This document shows, piece by piece, positions 15,285 through 22,797 of a stretch of DNA of 34,045 bases. Made by a program: the position numbers and the translations under genes. The notes under the pieces were generated by a model. The model saw only the letters and a program-made list of their open reading frames with translations, ran no database searches and was not told the origin of the DNA. Position 1 is the stretch's first letter. Each line of letters starts with the position of its first letter. The DNA is from Methanomicrobia archaeon LH_S13 (GTDB lineage Archaea > Halobacteriota > Syntropharchaeia > Alkanophagales > Methanospirareceae). Location: the NCBI GenBank assembly GCA_023659785.1, contig JAGXOR010000003.1, positions 1 through 34,045 of the forward strand, given 5' to 3'.

Positions 15285-16082
15285 ATGGCAAAAGAAAAGG
15301 AGAAAATTCTGATAGTGCTTACGCCTTCGGAATCAAAACGGGTGATTGCAAAGGGTGTGAAGAACTTAGAAGAAGTGCAGCGAGCGTTGAAACAGGGCAC
15401 TATCATAATAGGGCTGGGTACTACAAATGCTTATGTAGCCGATGAGATTTTGAGTGAGTTGTCTGGAGCGAATACGATAGATAAGCAGAGATACGCTGCT
15501 GGTGTCATAACGGACAAGGGCACTTGCGTTGTCACGAAAGAAGAGAGGGTAAGGGAAGTAATAATAAAAAATGGCGTGGTAAGCAGCGACGAGAGCATAG
15601 CAGACGCGATAGAGGAGTTATCTGTGGAAGACGTGTTCATAAAAGGTGCAAATGCGTTGGATGCAACCGGAAATGCAGGCATACTCCTGGCACATACCGC
15701 CGGTGGCACGATAGGTTCAGCGATTGGAACCGTGAGGGCAAGAGGCGTGAATTTTATCATTCCCGTGGGTATTGAGAAAATGATACCTTATTCCATTACA
15801 GAGGCTGCGAAACGAGTAGGGAAGGAGAGATTCTACAAATCGGTGGGTATGCCAGTAGGGTTGATGCCCGTGCATGGAAAGATAATTACCGAGATAGAGG
15901 CACTGAGAATATTAGGAGCTGAGGATGCCTTCCCCATAAGTGCAGGCGGTGTGGCTCGAGGAGAGGGTTCTGTTGTTATATGCGCTGAAGGTAGTACGGA
16001 GAAGATGGACGAATTGATGACACTTATATCGCAAATAAAAGGAGAAGTGCAGGTAAAAGTGATGAGTGTAGAGTGCGGGTAA
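15285..16082 (+). CDS. Unrecognised cytoplasmic protein, glycine-rich
   Basis: I do not recognise the family. From ATG 15285 (the track uses a GTG 12 bases earlier) the protein has 265 residues, no membrane segment and several blocks that look conserved and ligand-binding: LTPSESKRVIAKGV, GLGTTNAYVADEIL, DVFIKGANALD, HTAGGTIGSAIGTVRARGVN, SVGMPVGLMPVHGKIITEIE and SAGGVARGEGSVV. The many Gly/Thr loops suggest binding of a nucleotide or phosphorylated cofactor. It follows rsmA by 35 bases on the same strand, so the two may be cotranscribed. The 119 bases after it hold only short degenerate repeats and the hsp20 promoter. Confidence 0.75.
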   Translation: MAKEKEKILIVLTPSESKRVIAKGVKNLEEVQRALKQGTIIIGLGTTNAYVADEILSELSGANTIDKQRYAAGVITDKGTCVVTKEERVREVIIKNGVVSSDESIADAIEELSVEDVFIKGANALDATGNAGILLAHTAGGTIGSAIGTVRARGVNFIIPVGIEKMIPYSITEAAKRVGKERFYKSVGMPVGLMPVHGKIITEIEALRILGAEDAFPISAGGVARGEGSVVICAEGSTEKMDELMTLISQIKGEVQVKVMSVECG

Positions 16083-16160
16083 TCGGTAAGGGAGCCAAGA
16101 TTCATGATGCAGGATACAGAATACAAGTTTAGGGATTCCTCTTGTTTTACTTGCATCTCC

Positions 16161-16191
16161 AATTATAAAACTTTTTATATATAGAAGGTGA
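16161..16191 (+). promoter_or_regulatory. hsp20 promoter region
   Basis: Two TATA-like boxes (AATTATAAAA and CTTTTTATATATA) precede GAAGGTGA and the hsp20 ATG at 16202. Which box is used decides whether the mRNA has a 10-base leader or none. Confidence 0.5.
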
Positions 16192-16201
16192 AGAATAAAA
16201 C

Positions 16202-16852
16202 ATGGCGGAAAGAAGAAGAAGACCCTCAATATTTGATTTGATGGAGAAGTATATGGAGCGGATGTTTGAAGATGCGAGAGGAGTGCGAGTACCATTCGAG
16301 GAGGAGTTCTCAAGAAGGCTGAGAAGAGAGCCGGAGGATAGAGAGGAGTGGTTAAGAGACCCGTTTGAGGATATAACGAGGAGATTAGAAGAGGAATTGC
16401 CAGAAGAGTACAAGGATTTTGTAACGGAAGAGGAGACGGCGGAGGGAAAAGGAAGGAGACACGGTCCTTTCATTTACGGGTTCTCCTATACAAAGGAGCC
16501 GGAAAAGGAGCCGGAGATAAAAGAGTTCGGAAATATAAAACCTTCGTACAGAAGAATAGAGCCTGCTCCAGGAGGCGAACGTGAGCCTTTGATAGATGTG
16601 ATGGAGCAGAAGGATTCGTACGAAGTCGTAGCGGAATTGCCAGGTGTCGAGAAGCGCGATATAAAATTGCATACAACCGAAGACTCACTGGAAATAAGAA
16701 CGGGAAACGAGAAAAAGTACTTCAAGGAAATACCCTTTGACATGCCTGTAAAGTCCGAAACTGCAAAGGCGACTTATAAAAACGGCGTGCTCAGCGTAAA
16801 GATAGCAAAGAAAGAAGACGAGAAGAAGAAGACTACTATAACATTGGATTGA
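16202..16852 (+). CDS. hsp20: Small heat-shock protein with long charged N-terminal arm
   Basis: The C-terminal 90 residues form an alpha-crystallin domain: PLIDVMEQKDSYEVVAELPG, VEKRDIKLHTTEDSLEIRT and the closing A-x-x-x-n-GVLSV block (KATYKNGVLSVKIAK). Such proteins hold unfolding proteins in soluble oligomers. The N-terminal arm of about 125 residues is unusually long and very rich in Glu/Arg (RRRPSIFDLMEKYMERMF at its start). The C-terminus ends KKTTITLD, with at most a weak I-x-L in place of the usual IxI/V anchor. A roughly 300-base direct repeat begins about 10 bases after the stop. Confidence 0.92.
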   Translation: MAERRRRPSIFDLMEKYMERMFEDARGVRVPFEEEFSRRLRREPEDREEWLRDPFEDITRRLEEELPEEYKDFVTEEETAEGKGRRHGPFIYGFSYTKEPEKEPEIKEFGNIKPSYRRIEPAPGGEREPLIDVMEQKDSYEVVAELPGVEKRDIKLHTTEDSLEIRTGNEKKYFKEIPFDMPVKSETAKATYKNGVLSVKIAKKEDEKKKTTITLD

Positions 16853-16862
16853 GCGAAAGGAA

Positions 16863-17163
16863 GGATTCGCAAATAAGTGGATTTAAGTCCACCTAAGTGG
16901 TCATTACCCAGAGCTTCTCAGTGCCACCTTTTCCCGCAGCTTCTCTCTTACTTCGCTCACCACGAGTTCGGCGACATCTGATGCATTTCGTTCATCGACC
17001 TCTATTTTCATCGGTCTCTTTATTTGTTTATTTACTTCTGTTACTATATAAAGGTCAATGATAATCAATCAGGATTTGGGAATGGACGTGCACACAGCAT
17101 CGGCATTAGTATTGGGGTTGCGGTATTTGCATACACCTAAAACCCCCATAAAACTATGAAAAA
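16863..17163. repeat. Direct repeat copy 1 (about 300 bp), left flank of the island
   Basis: This block from GGATTCGCAAATAAG to the ACCCCCATAAAACTATGAAAA region recurs in the same orientation at 20895-21191, with roughly nine of ten bases the same and only small indels. It holds a central TATA-like ACTATATAAAGG, a short minus-strand ORF (16904-17011) and a short plus-strand ORF (MDVHTASALVLGLRYLHT, from about 17083). A GTGGA-TTTAAG-TCCAC hairpin lies at its left end. No terminal inverted repeats are evident. Confidence 0.85.
16904..17011 (-). CDS. 35-residue ORF within direct repeat copy 1
   Basis: MKIEVDERNASDVAELVVSE begins this short acidic helical peptide, which ends ALRSSG. A TATA-like CTTTATATAG lies about 34 bases upstream of the ATG on this strand. 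The second repeat carries a homologous 38-codon version. The two differ at both silent and replacement sites, so selection is not clear. It may be a genuine micro-gene or the start of a decayed longer one. Confidence 0.3.
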   Translation of the reverse strand: MKIEVDERNASDVAELVVSEVREKLREKVALRSSG

Positions 17164-17222
17164 GGTAGCTGCTACGATAGGCGACACGCTTCAAGGCTTC
17201 CAGCATTTTGAGAGGGAAGGTA

Positions 17223-17987
17223 ATGAAAGACATTACAAAAAATAAAATGACATGGAAAGACGAGAAAGAGGAACTCGGAAAAGAGATAACTTGTTTGTTA
17301 TACGAAAAAGGGCTGATAAAAACATGGTATCGTGATAATCCCGGTGGTTGGACGCTCGTTTCTGGCTTATGGAGTCCCTTCTACATCCAATTGAGACCTC
17401 TCTCTTCTTATCATGAACTGCTCAGAAAAGTGGGCTATGCTCTTGGAAAAATAATCAAAGAGGAATGCAAAGATGTAAATAAAGTGGTGGGTGTCGCAAT
17501 GACGGGAACACCTATCGCCAGTGCAATAGCAATACTGGTGGGCATACCATCGCTCTGGACGAGAAAAGTAGATGTCAGGTCTTCGGACGAATTCGAGAAG
17601 TACATTCAGAGTTATGGTGAGCATACGCTGGTAGAGGGCGAGTTTGAAACGGGCGACCGGATAGCGGTTATTGACGACCTGGCGACTAAATTCGATTCCA
17701 AACTCGTTGCAATTGAGCAAATGAACTACGAAGCGAAGAAGAGAGGTTTAAAAGTTGAATGTAAGGATGTGGTTGTTTTACTCGACCGTGAGCAGGGAGC
17801 GGCTGAAGTTGCCGCTCAGCATGGCATTTCGTTTTATTCTCTCATCCCCTTTAAGTCGAAAGGGATAGAATGGCTGAAAAGCAAAGTATCAAAAATCGAA
17901 TATGAAGTCATCAGCGGATATTTACAGGATGAGACGAAATATCAGGATGCTGAGGTTCAGAAGGAGTTATATGAGATTGTTTTTTGA
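17223..17987 (+). CDS. Orotate phosphoribosyltransferase-like protein
   Basis: The fold is a type I phosphoribosyltransferase: SGLWSPFYIQLRPL and GVAMTGTPIASAIA resemble OPRTase, and the PRPP-loop position reads RIAVIDDLATKFDSK. The usual DDxxTTG loop is changed after the Thr (TKF instead of TTG), so canonical PRPP use is uncertain. A later SLIPFKSKGIEWL fits OPRT-like proteins. Orotate-to-OMP conversion in pyrimidine synthesis is the default guess. I start at ATG 17223 behind GAGAGGGAAGGT; the track's TTG at 17208 is less likely. It lies inside the two direct repeats, next to radC. Confidence 0.7.
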   Translation: MKDITKNKMTWKDEKEELGKEITCLLYEKGLIKTWYRDNPGGWTLVSGLWSPFYIQLRPLSSYHELLRKVGYALGKIIKEECKDVNKVVGVAMTGTPIASAIAILVGIPSLWTRKVDVRSSDEFEKYIQSYGEHTLVEGEFETGDRIAVIDDLATKFDSKLVAIEQMNYEAKKRGLKVECKDVVVLLDREQGAAEVAAQHGISFYSLIPFKSKGIEWLKSKVSKIEYEVISGYLQDETKYQDAEVQKELYEIVF

Positions 17988-18059
17988 GGTAATTATTTTT
18001 ATCCAATAATTATTTGATTTATTATTGCGAAATTTATGATGTTAGACTAAATAAAGAGA

Positions 18060-19052
18060 ATGAAAATCATCCCTGAAGAGATTAAGGACATTGAAAGGCT
18101 ACAGAAATATGAACGAATATTTCATGGACTTTTAAAAAACGAAATTTTTTCTAAACATGATATATGGGATTGCGGTGAGAGCAAAAGATTAATCGGGAGG
18201 ATAATAAATATACTTCTTGACGAAGGTTCGATTGTTAAACAGGCAAAAGAGACTTTTCAATGGGAACCCTCTTCTATAGAATTGTATAAGAAAGAATGGA
18301 TTGCTTCTGTGCGTCCCTCACATCAATTAAAGAGATTGAGGAAGGAAGAACGACCGAGAGAGAAACTTCTCATTTATGGGTCTTCCAAACTAACCACGCC
18401 TGAACTTTTAGCCATCTTCCTGCGTTCAGGGATTCAAGGTAAAAGTGCAATAATAATCGCAAATGACCTTCTCACGCAGTTTGGAGGTGTGAAAGGGATA
18501 TTTGAAGCAGATAAAAAGAAGCTTATGGAAATAGAAGGGTTAGGTGAGGCAAAAGTTGCACAAATAAAGGCGATTCATGCACTGGCTGAGGAATACTTGA
18601 AGGAGACGATGAAATCGGTTAGTAAAGTGAGAAACTCGAAAGAGGTGTTTGATTACCTGTATCTAACAATGCGAGATTTAAAAACAGAAAAATTCAAGGT
18701 TATTTATTTGAACAGTGCAGGTCAGATTATTGGTGATGAGAACCTTTTTGAGGGGACATTAAACGCGAGTTCGGTGTATCCAAGAGAGATAGTGAAAAGT
18801 GCGGTCAGTAAGAACGCCGCTTCGCTTATATTTGTTCATAATCATCCTTCGGGAGACCCTACACCTTCGGAAAGCGACAAGGCGATAACAGAAGATTTGG
18901 TCTATGCGTGTAACACCATGCAAATTAAAGTCTTAGACCATATTATTATAGGTGAGAATAGATATTTCAGTTTTACAGACGAGGGGTTAATTGAGGAGTA
19001 TAATTTAAATTTTTGTAGTATAAAAGAAAGTAGAAGAGGAGCAAATAGATGA
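18060..19052 (+). CDS. radC: RadC-family JAB/MPN-domain protein with extra N-terminal domain
   Basis: From about residue 95 this is a RadC protein: [20 protein letters not shown], a helix-hairpin-helix-like DNA-binding segment ([18 protein letters not shown]), and the metal-binding JAB signature [14 protein letters not shown]. RadC is mainly bacterial and common on mobile elements; the biochemical role is poorly defined despite the DNA-repair name. The first 95 residues are extra compared with the usual length of about 225 and may form a winged-helix domain ([20 protein letters not shown]). Its stop is one base from the methyltransferase ATG, so the two are translationally coupled. Confidence 0.88.
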   Translation: MKIIPEEIKDIERLQKYERIFHGLLKNEIFSKHDIWDCGESKRLIGRIINILLDEGSIVKQAKETFQWEPSSIELYKKEWIASVRPSHQLKRLRKEERPREKLLIYGSSKLTTPELLAIFLRSGIQGKSAIIIANDLLTQFGGVKGIFEADKKKLMEIEGLGEAKVAQIKAIHALAEEYLKETMKSVSKVRNSKEVFDYLYLTMRDLKTEKFKVIYLNSAGQIIGDENLFEGTLNASSVYPREIVKSAVSKNAASLIFVHNHPSGDPTPSESDKAITEDLVYACNTMQIKVLDHIIIGENRYFSFTDEGLIEEYNLNFCSIKESRRGANR

Positions 19053-19053
19053 G

Positions 19054-20346
19054 ATGAATAAACTAAGTGATGAGGAGATAGAATATATGAGTAAATGTTT
19101 AACAGAGGGTAAGCCGCTTCCAGATAGTTACAGGTATATCATTCCTTTTGAGACAAAAAAGGAATATGAACTTACTTATGAAGGCAAGGAGCGGGAGGAA
19201 GAAATACTCGCAGATACAATGGCGGTTCCTTTGCAACCCGTGAAAACCTTTGGTGATGGAAATGGTGGCTGGACGAACAAGCTGATTTTTGGCGATAACC
19301 ATCAGGTTCTTAAAGCCTTAATGGATGATCCTGAGGTTTACGATAAAAATGCAGGAAAAGGAAAGGTGAGGCTGATTTATATTGATCCTCCTTTTGCTAC
19401 AAAACAGGAATTCAGAGGCACTCAGGATCAAAAGGCTTATCAGGATAAGATAATAGGAGCGCAGTTCCTGGAATTTCTGAGAAAAAGGCTTGTCTTTTTG
19501 AGAGAGCTCTTGGCTGATGATGGGAGTATCTACGTGCATTTGGACTGGAGAAAAGCTCATTATTTTAAGACTTTAATGGATGAGATTTTTGGAGAGCATA
19601 ATTTAGTTAATGAAATAATATGGAATTATAAAGGAACGACTAACAGCCAGAATATGTATGCAAGGAAACACGAAACCATTTATTTTTATACAAAAAATTG
19701 GGGCAAGCATATTTTTAATCCCGATGGTGTAAGAATTGGATATGATGATTTATCTGCATACAAAAAGGACAAGGGCGGTAAGTGGTATAAACAGTGGACA
19801 AAGGAACGGAGACATTACCCAGCTCAAGAATTTATGAATGGCGAATGGGTACTATTAGGTAAATATAGATACGATGTGTGGGATGATGTTCCATCAATGG
19901 CTACAGCTCATGGCTCTGAGTATTTAGGTTTTCCAAATCAGAAGAAAGAAAGACTATTAGAAATTATCATCAAAGCTTCCTCCAATCCTGGTGATATTGT
20001 TCTTGACGCCTTTGCTGGTTCTGGGACAATAGGAGCAGTGGCAGAAAAACTTGGTAGAAGATGGATTATGATTGATTGTGGTAAACTTGCCATTTATACT
20101 ATGCAAAAAAGATTGCTAAATCTTAAGGAAAAGATTGGCAATAAAGGAAAGGCATTAAAGCCAAAACCTTTTACTCTTTATAACGCTGGTCTGTATAATT
20201 ATAAAATGGTTAAAGATTTGCCCAGGGATAAATATAGGGAATTTGTGCTTAAACTCTTTCAGTGCAGGGATGAAAAACATAGAATTGCTGGTGTAGAACT
20301 GGACGGTTATCTTTGTGCGGGGGCAGATGATGATTATTTATATTGA
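19054..20346 (+). CDS. Adenine-specific DNA methyltransferase, type III Mod-like, C-terminally shortened
   Basis: The beta-class order is clear: catalytic motif [12 protein letters not shown] (about residue 105) precedes SAM motif [18 protein letters not shown] (about 315). The region between holds a target-recognition segment ([15 protein letters not shown]). Such enzymes methylate adenine N6 in a short asymmetric site and pair with a Res helicase-nuclease. The protein ends [16 protein letters not shown], earlier than I expect of a Mod C-terminus, so it may be truncated by a frameshift near 20335. It follows radC with a one-base gap and is followed by a remnant of a restriction subunit. Confidence 0.85.
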   Translation: MNKLSDEEIEYMSKCLTEGKPLPDSYRYIIPFETKKEYELTYEGKEREEEILADTMAVPLQPVKTFGDGNGGWTNKLIFGDNHQVLKALMDDPEVYDKNAGKGKVRLIYIDPPFATKQEFRGTQDQKAYQDKIIGAQFLEFLRKRLVFLRELLADDGSIYVHLDWRKAHYFKTLMDEIFGEHNLVNEIIWNYKGTTNSQNMYARKHETIYFYTKNWGKHIFNPDGVRIGYDDLSAYKKDKGGKWYKQWTKERRHYPAQEFMNGEWVLLGKYRYDVWDDVPSMATAHGSEYLGFPNQKKERLLEIIIKASSNPGDIVLDAFAGSGTIGAVAEKLGRRWIMIDCGKLAIYTMQKRLLNLKEKIGNKGKALKPKPFTLYNAGLYNYKMVKDLPRDKYREFVLKLFQCRDEKHRIAGVELDGYLCAGADDDYLY

Positions 20347-20428
20347 TATTTTCGGGAATGAGAAGAGAGAGATGAAGAGATTAGAGAACTTTAAGGAAAG
20401 GGGGCAAAATTAATGGAGACAAGATTAA

Positions 20429-20918
20429 AAACCTCTTGTCTATACACCAGATGAGTGGAAATGTGCAGAGGAGATTAATAGTGCCTTTATCCGGTTAGTT
20501 TTATCAAAAGGAATTGTTTTATCAGACGCAAAGAGTAGAAGAAAAGACCATTTATGAGCGAGCAGTTACGGAGGATCGGCGGGAGAAGAGCACTCTTATA
20601 GAGTTTGATGTGTACACTGCTGAAGAGATTGCTCAAATTGTTCATAATAGGTACAAAAGTTGGGATATGGAAGAAAGCACAAATTATGCTCAAGAACACC
20701 CTCTTGATAAAATCTTACCCATTATTAGAAATTCTTTGGAACAGAGGGGAAATTTAATTAATGAAAAGGGCAGACAGAGGATATTGCAAGCATTTGGGGT
20801 AATAAAAAGGAAGAGAAGCAAAAGTTTGCGGTATAAAGTAGAAGTCGAGAACATTTTTAAAATTAACACATCAGATATTAAAAGAAGTAGTTTAGGGTTC
20901 ACAAATAAGCGGTCTTAA
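20429..20918 (+). pseudogene. Remnant of restriction subunit (Res-like) C-terminus
   Basis: The frame from 20429 reads VYTPDEWKCAEEINSAFIRL. A second frame, open from 20499, continues with FYQTQRVEEKTIYERAVTED and RREKSTLIEFDVYTAEE, then NLINEKGRQRILQAFG. Together they look like one helicase-nuclease C-terminus broken by a frameshift near 20500. The helicase motor and nuclease parts are absent. Since it follows a type III Mod-like gene, a deleted res gene is the simplest reading. The last few codons run into direct repeat copy 2. The 82 bases between the methyltransferase stop and this remnant contain nothing recognisable. Confidence 0.5.
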
Positions 20919-21191
20919 GTCCACCTAAGTGATCATTACCCGGCTTCTCGGTGCCACCTTTCCCCGCAGCTTCTCTCTTACTTTGCTCACCACGAGTTCG
21001 CCGACATCCGATGCATTGCGTTCATCGACCTCTATTTTCATCGGTCTCATTATTTGTTTATTTACTTCTGTTACTATATAAAGGTTAATGATAATCAATC
21101 ACGATTTGGGAATGGACGTGCACACAGCATCGGCATTAGTATTGGGGTTGCGGTATTTGCATACACTTAAAACCACATAAGAGCATGAAAA
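20895..21191. repeat. Direct repeat copy 2 (about 300 bp), right flank of the island
   Basis: Same orientation and order of features as 16863-17163: AAGTCCACCTAAGTG near the left end, central ACTATATAAAGG, and the plus-strand HTASALVLGLRYLHT stretch. Its left edge truncates the restriction remnant. Its right edge lies about 200 bases before the SepCysS start. Confidence 0.85.
20925..21041 (-). CDS. 38-residue ORF within direct repeat copy 2
   Basis: Homologue of the copy 1 micro-ORF: MKIEVDERNASDVGELVVSK, then a different end (RSRVMIT) because a 2-base deletion shifts the frame. It keeps the same upstream TATA-like CTTTATATAG. Confidence 0.25.
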   Translation of the reverse strand: MKIEVDERNASDVGELVVSKVREKLRGKVAPRSRVMIT

Positions 21192-21219
21192 CTGGAACTG
21201 TTGAAAAGGCATTGGTGCC

Positions 21220-21375
21220 TTGAGAAGGGATGGTAGTATTTTCTATGACAATTACTCCGTGAGTAACAGTGATGAAGAAGATAGAAAGCTGTTAAAAGAA
21301 CTGTTGGATGACGAAACTCTTCCAAGATATGCATTACAGAGGATCGAAATGAATCGGAACTTGAAGCAAATTTAG
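21220..21375 (+). CDS. Possible 51-residue ORF before SepCysS
   Basis: A TTG-started frame reads LRRDGSIFYDNYSVSNSDEE and continues through RKLLKELLDDETLPRYA to a stop 18 bases before SepCysS. The sequence looks like a soluble helical peptide, but the weak start and lack of a ribosome-binding site leave it uncertain. It may be the 3' end of a decayed gene beyond the repeat. Confidence 0.25.
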   Translation: MRRDGSIFYDNYSVSNSDEEDRKLLKELLDDETLPRYALQRIEMNRNLKQI

Positions 21376-21393
21376 AAGAATAGACAACAAAAA

Positions 21394-22749
21394 ATGAACA
21401 TAAGAGCAAGAAAAATATACGAGGCGCTGTTTGCACTTGAAGACCTGCGAGGAATATTCAGGCATGCCTTACCCACGGGACTCGACAAAAACGAAGAAGA
21501 ACAACTCTTAACTGGCATAGCCCGTGTAGAAGCCATCATAAAAGAATTAAAAGAGGGCAAGGGCAGCCCAATCAAATACGTAGAGGATAAGATTGAACTA
21601 AGAACAATAGAAGAAGAATTCATAAACATTAATGCCATTCAACCCGGTGGGAGATTAACGCCAGAAGCGCGAAAAGCACTTATTGCATACGGCGATGGAT
21701 ATTCCGTCTGCGATAAATGTCTGGAGGGCAGGCTTGATAAGATCAGAAAACCGCCTGTGGACGAATTCCATGCAGAACTCGCCGAATTTGTAGGTATGGA
21801 CGAAGTAAGGGTTGTGCCGGGTGCGAGGAGAGGTTTCCAGGCTGTTACTTCCTCTCTGCTTGAGAAAGGCGACATCGTGTTAGTTTCGGATTTGGCGCAT
21901 TATACCGAGTACTTAGCAGTAGAGAATGTAGGTGGCAAAATTAAAGAAGTTCCTTCTGGCGAGAAGAACATAATTACCGGTGATGCCGTAGCAGAAAAGA
22001 TAGAAAGTGTGAAGGAAGAGACGGGAAAACTACCTAAACTTATCATCATTGAGCATTTTGATTACGGCTTCGGGAACGAGCATGACGTGTATGGCGTGGG
22101 AAAGGTTGCAAAGGGATATGACATCCCTTTTCTTTACAATGGCGCTTATTCCGTGGGGATACTGCCCGTGAACGGTAAGGACATAGGAGCTGACTTCGTT
22201 GTGGGCTCAGGGCATAAGAGTATGGCGGCAGTCGCACCCTCAGGCATCCTTGCCACTACTGAAGATTGGGCACCAAAAGTATTCAGAGGCAGTCATATAG
22301 TTGGAGATACCACAGGTAGGAGATTCGAGAATAAAGAGCCGGAGATGCTGGGCTGCACCCTGATGGGTGGGACATTGCTATCCATGATGGCTTCTTTTCC
22401 ATACATAAAAGAGCGAGTGAAGAGATGGGATGAGGAAGTAAAGAAATCAAATTATTTCATCCAAGAGTTCTTGCGAATAGAAGGGAATAAAATATCGAGT
22501 GAATATCCTCGTAAACATACGCTTTCAAAAGTTGATACTCGCGATAGTTTCGACAGAATTGCGAAGAGGCATAAGCGACGAGGCTTTTTTCTCAGCGATG
22601 AATTGAAGCGAAGAGGAATTATAGGTGAATTCGCAGGCTCGACAAGGGTATGGGAACTTAATACTTATGGGTTGTGCTGGGGCAGGATAAAGTACCTGAG
22701 CGAGGCGTTCAAAGAAATAGCGGGGAAATATGAGTTGCCTATACGATAG
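21394..22749 (+). CDS. pscS: O-phosphoseryl-tRNA:Cys-tRNA synthase (SepCysS) with N-terminal extension
   Basis: SepCysS converts phosphoseryl-tRNA(Cys), made by SepRS, to cysteinyl-tRNA(Cys) with PLP, the route to cysteine in many methanogens. Recognised blocks are INAIQPGGRLTPEARKALIA, the cysteine motif CDKCLEG, VVPGARRGFQAV, and the PLP-lysine region GSGHKSMAAVAPSG. The catalytic part starts near residue 70. Before it is an extra helical segment (NIRARKIYEALFALEDLRGI) that might correspond to SepCysE, the scaffold linking SepRS and SepCysS; that link is inference. SepRS is not in this window. The gene is the first outside the repeat-bracketed island and converges with the marker 3 gene. 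Confidence 0.9.
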   Translation: MNIRARKIYEALFALEDLRGIFRHALPTGLDKNEEEQLLTGIARVEAIIKELKEGKGSPIKYVEDKIELRTIEEEFININAIQPGGRLTPEARKALIAYGDGYSVCDKCLEGRLDKIRKPPVDEFHAELAEFVGMDEVRVVPGARRGFQAVTSSLLEKGDIVLVSDLAHYTEYLAVENVGGKIKEVPSGEKNIITGDAVAEKIESVKEETGKLPKLIIIEHFDYGFGNEHDVYGVGKVAKGYDIPFLYNGAYSVGILPVNGKDIGADFVVGSGHKSMAAVAPSGILATTEDWAPKVFRGSHIVGDTTGRRFENKEPEMLGCTLMGGTLLSMMASFPYIKERVKRWDEEVKKSNYFIQEFLRIEGNKISSEYPRKHTLSKVDTRDSFDRIAKRHKRRGFFLSDELKRRGIIGEFAGSTRVWELNTYGLCWGRIKYLSEAFKEIAGKYELPIR

Positions 22750-22797
22750 CCCGTATCTGCTCAAAATTTTGTGTTTTGAAATCCTAATCCTAAACAC

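Noticed and set aside
16863-17163. 300-bp repeat as a tRNA-associated attachment site
   Set aside because: No tRNA gene or fragment lies in either copy and no integrase is between them, so a classic att site is not supported.
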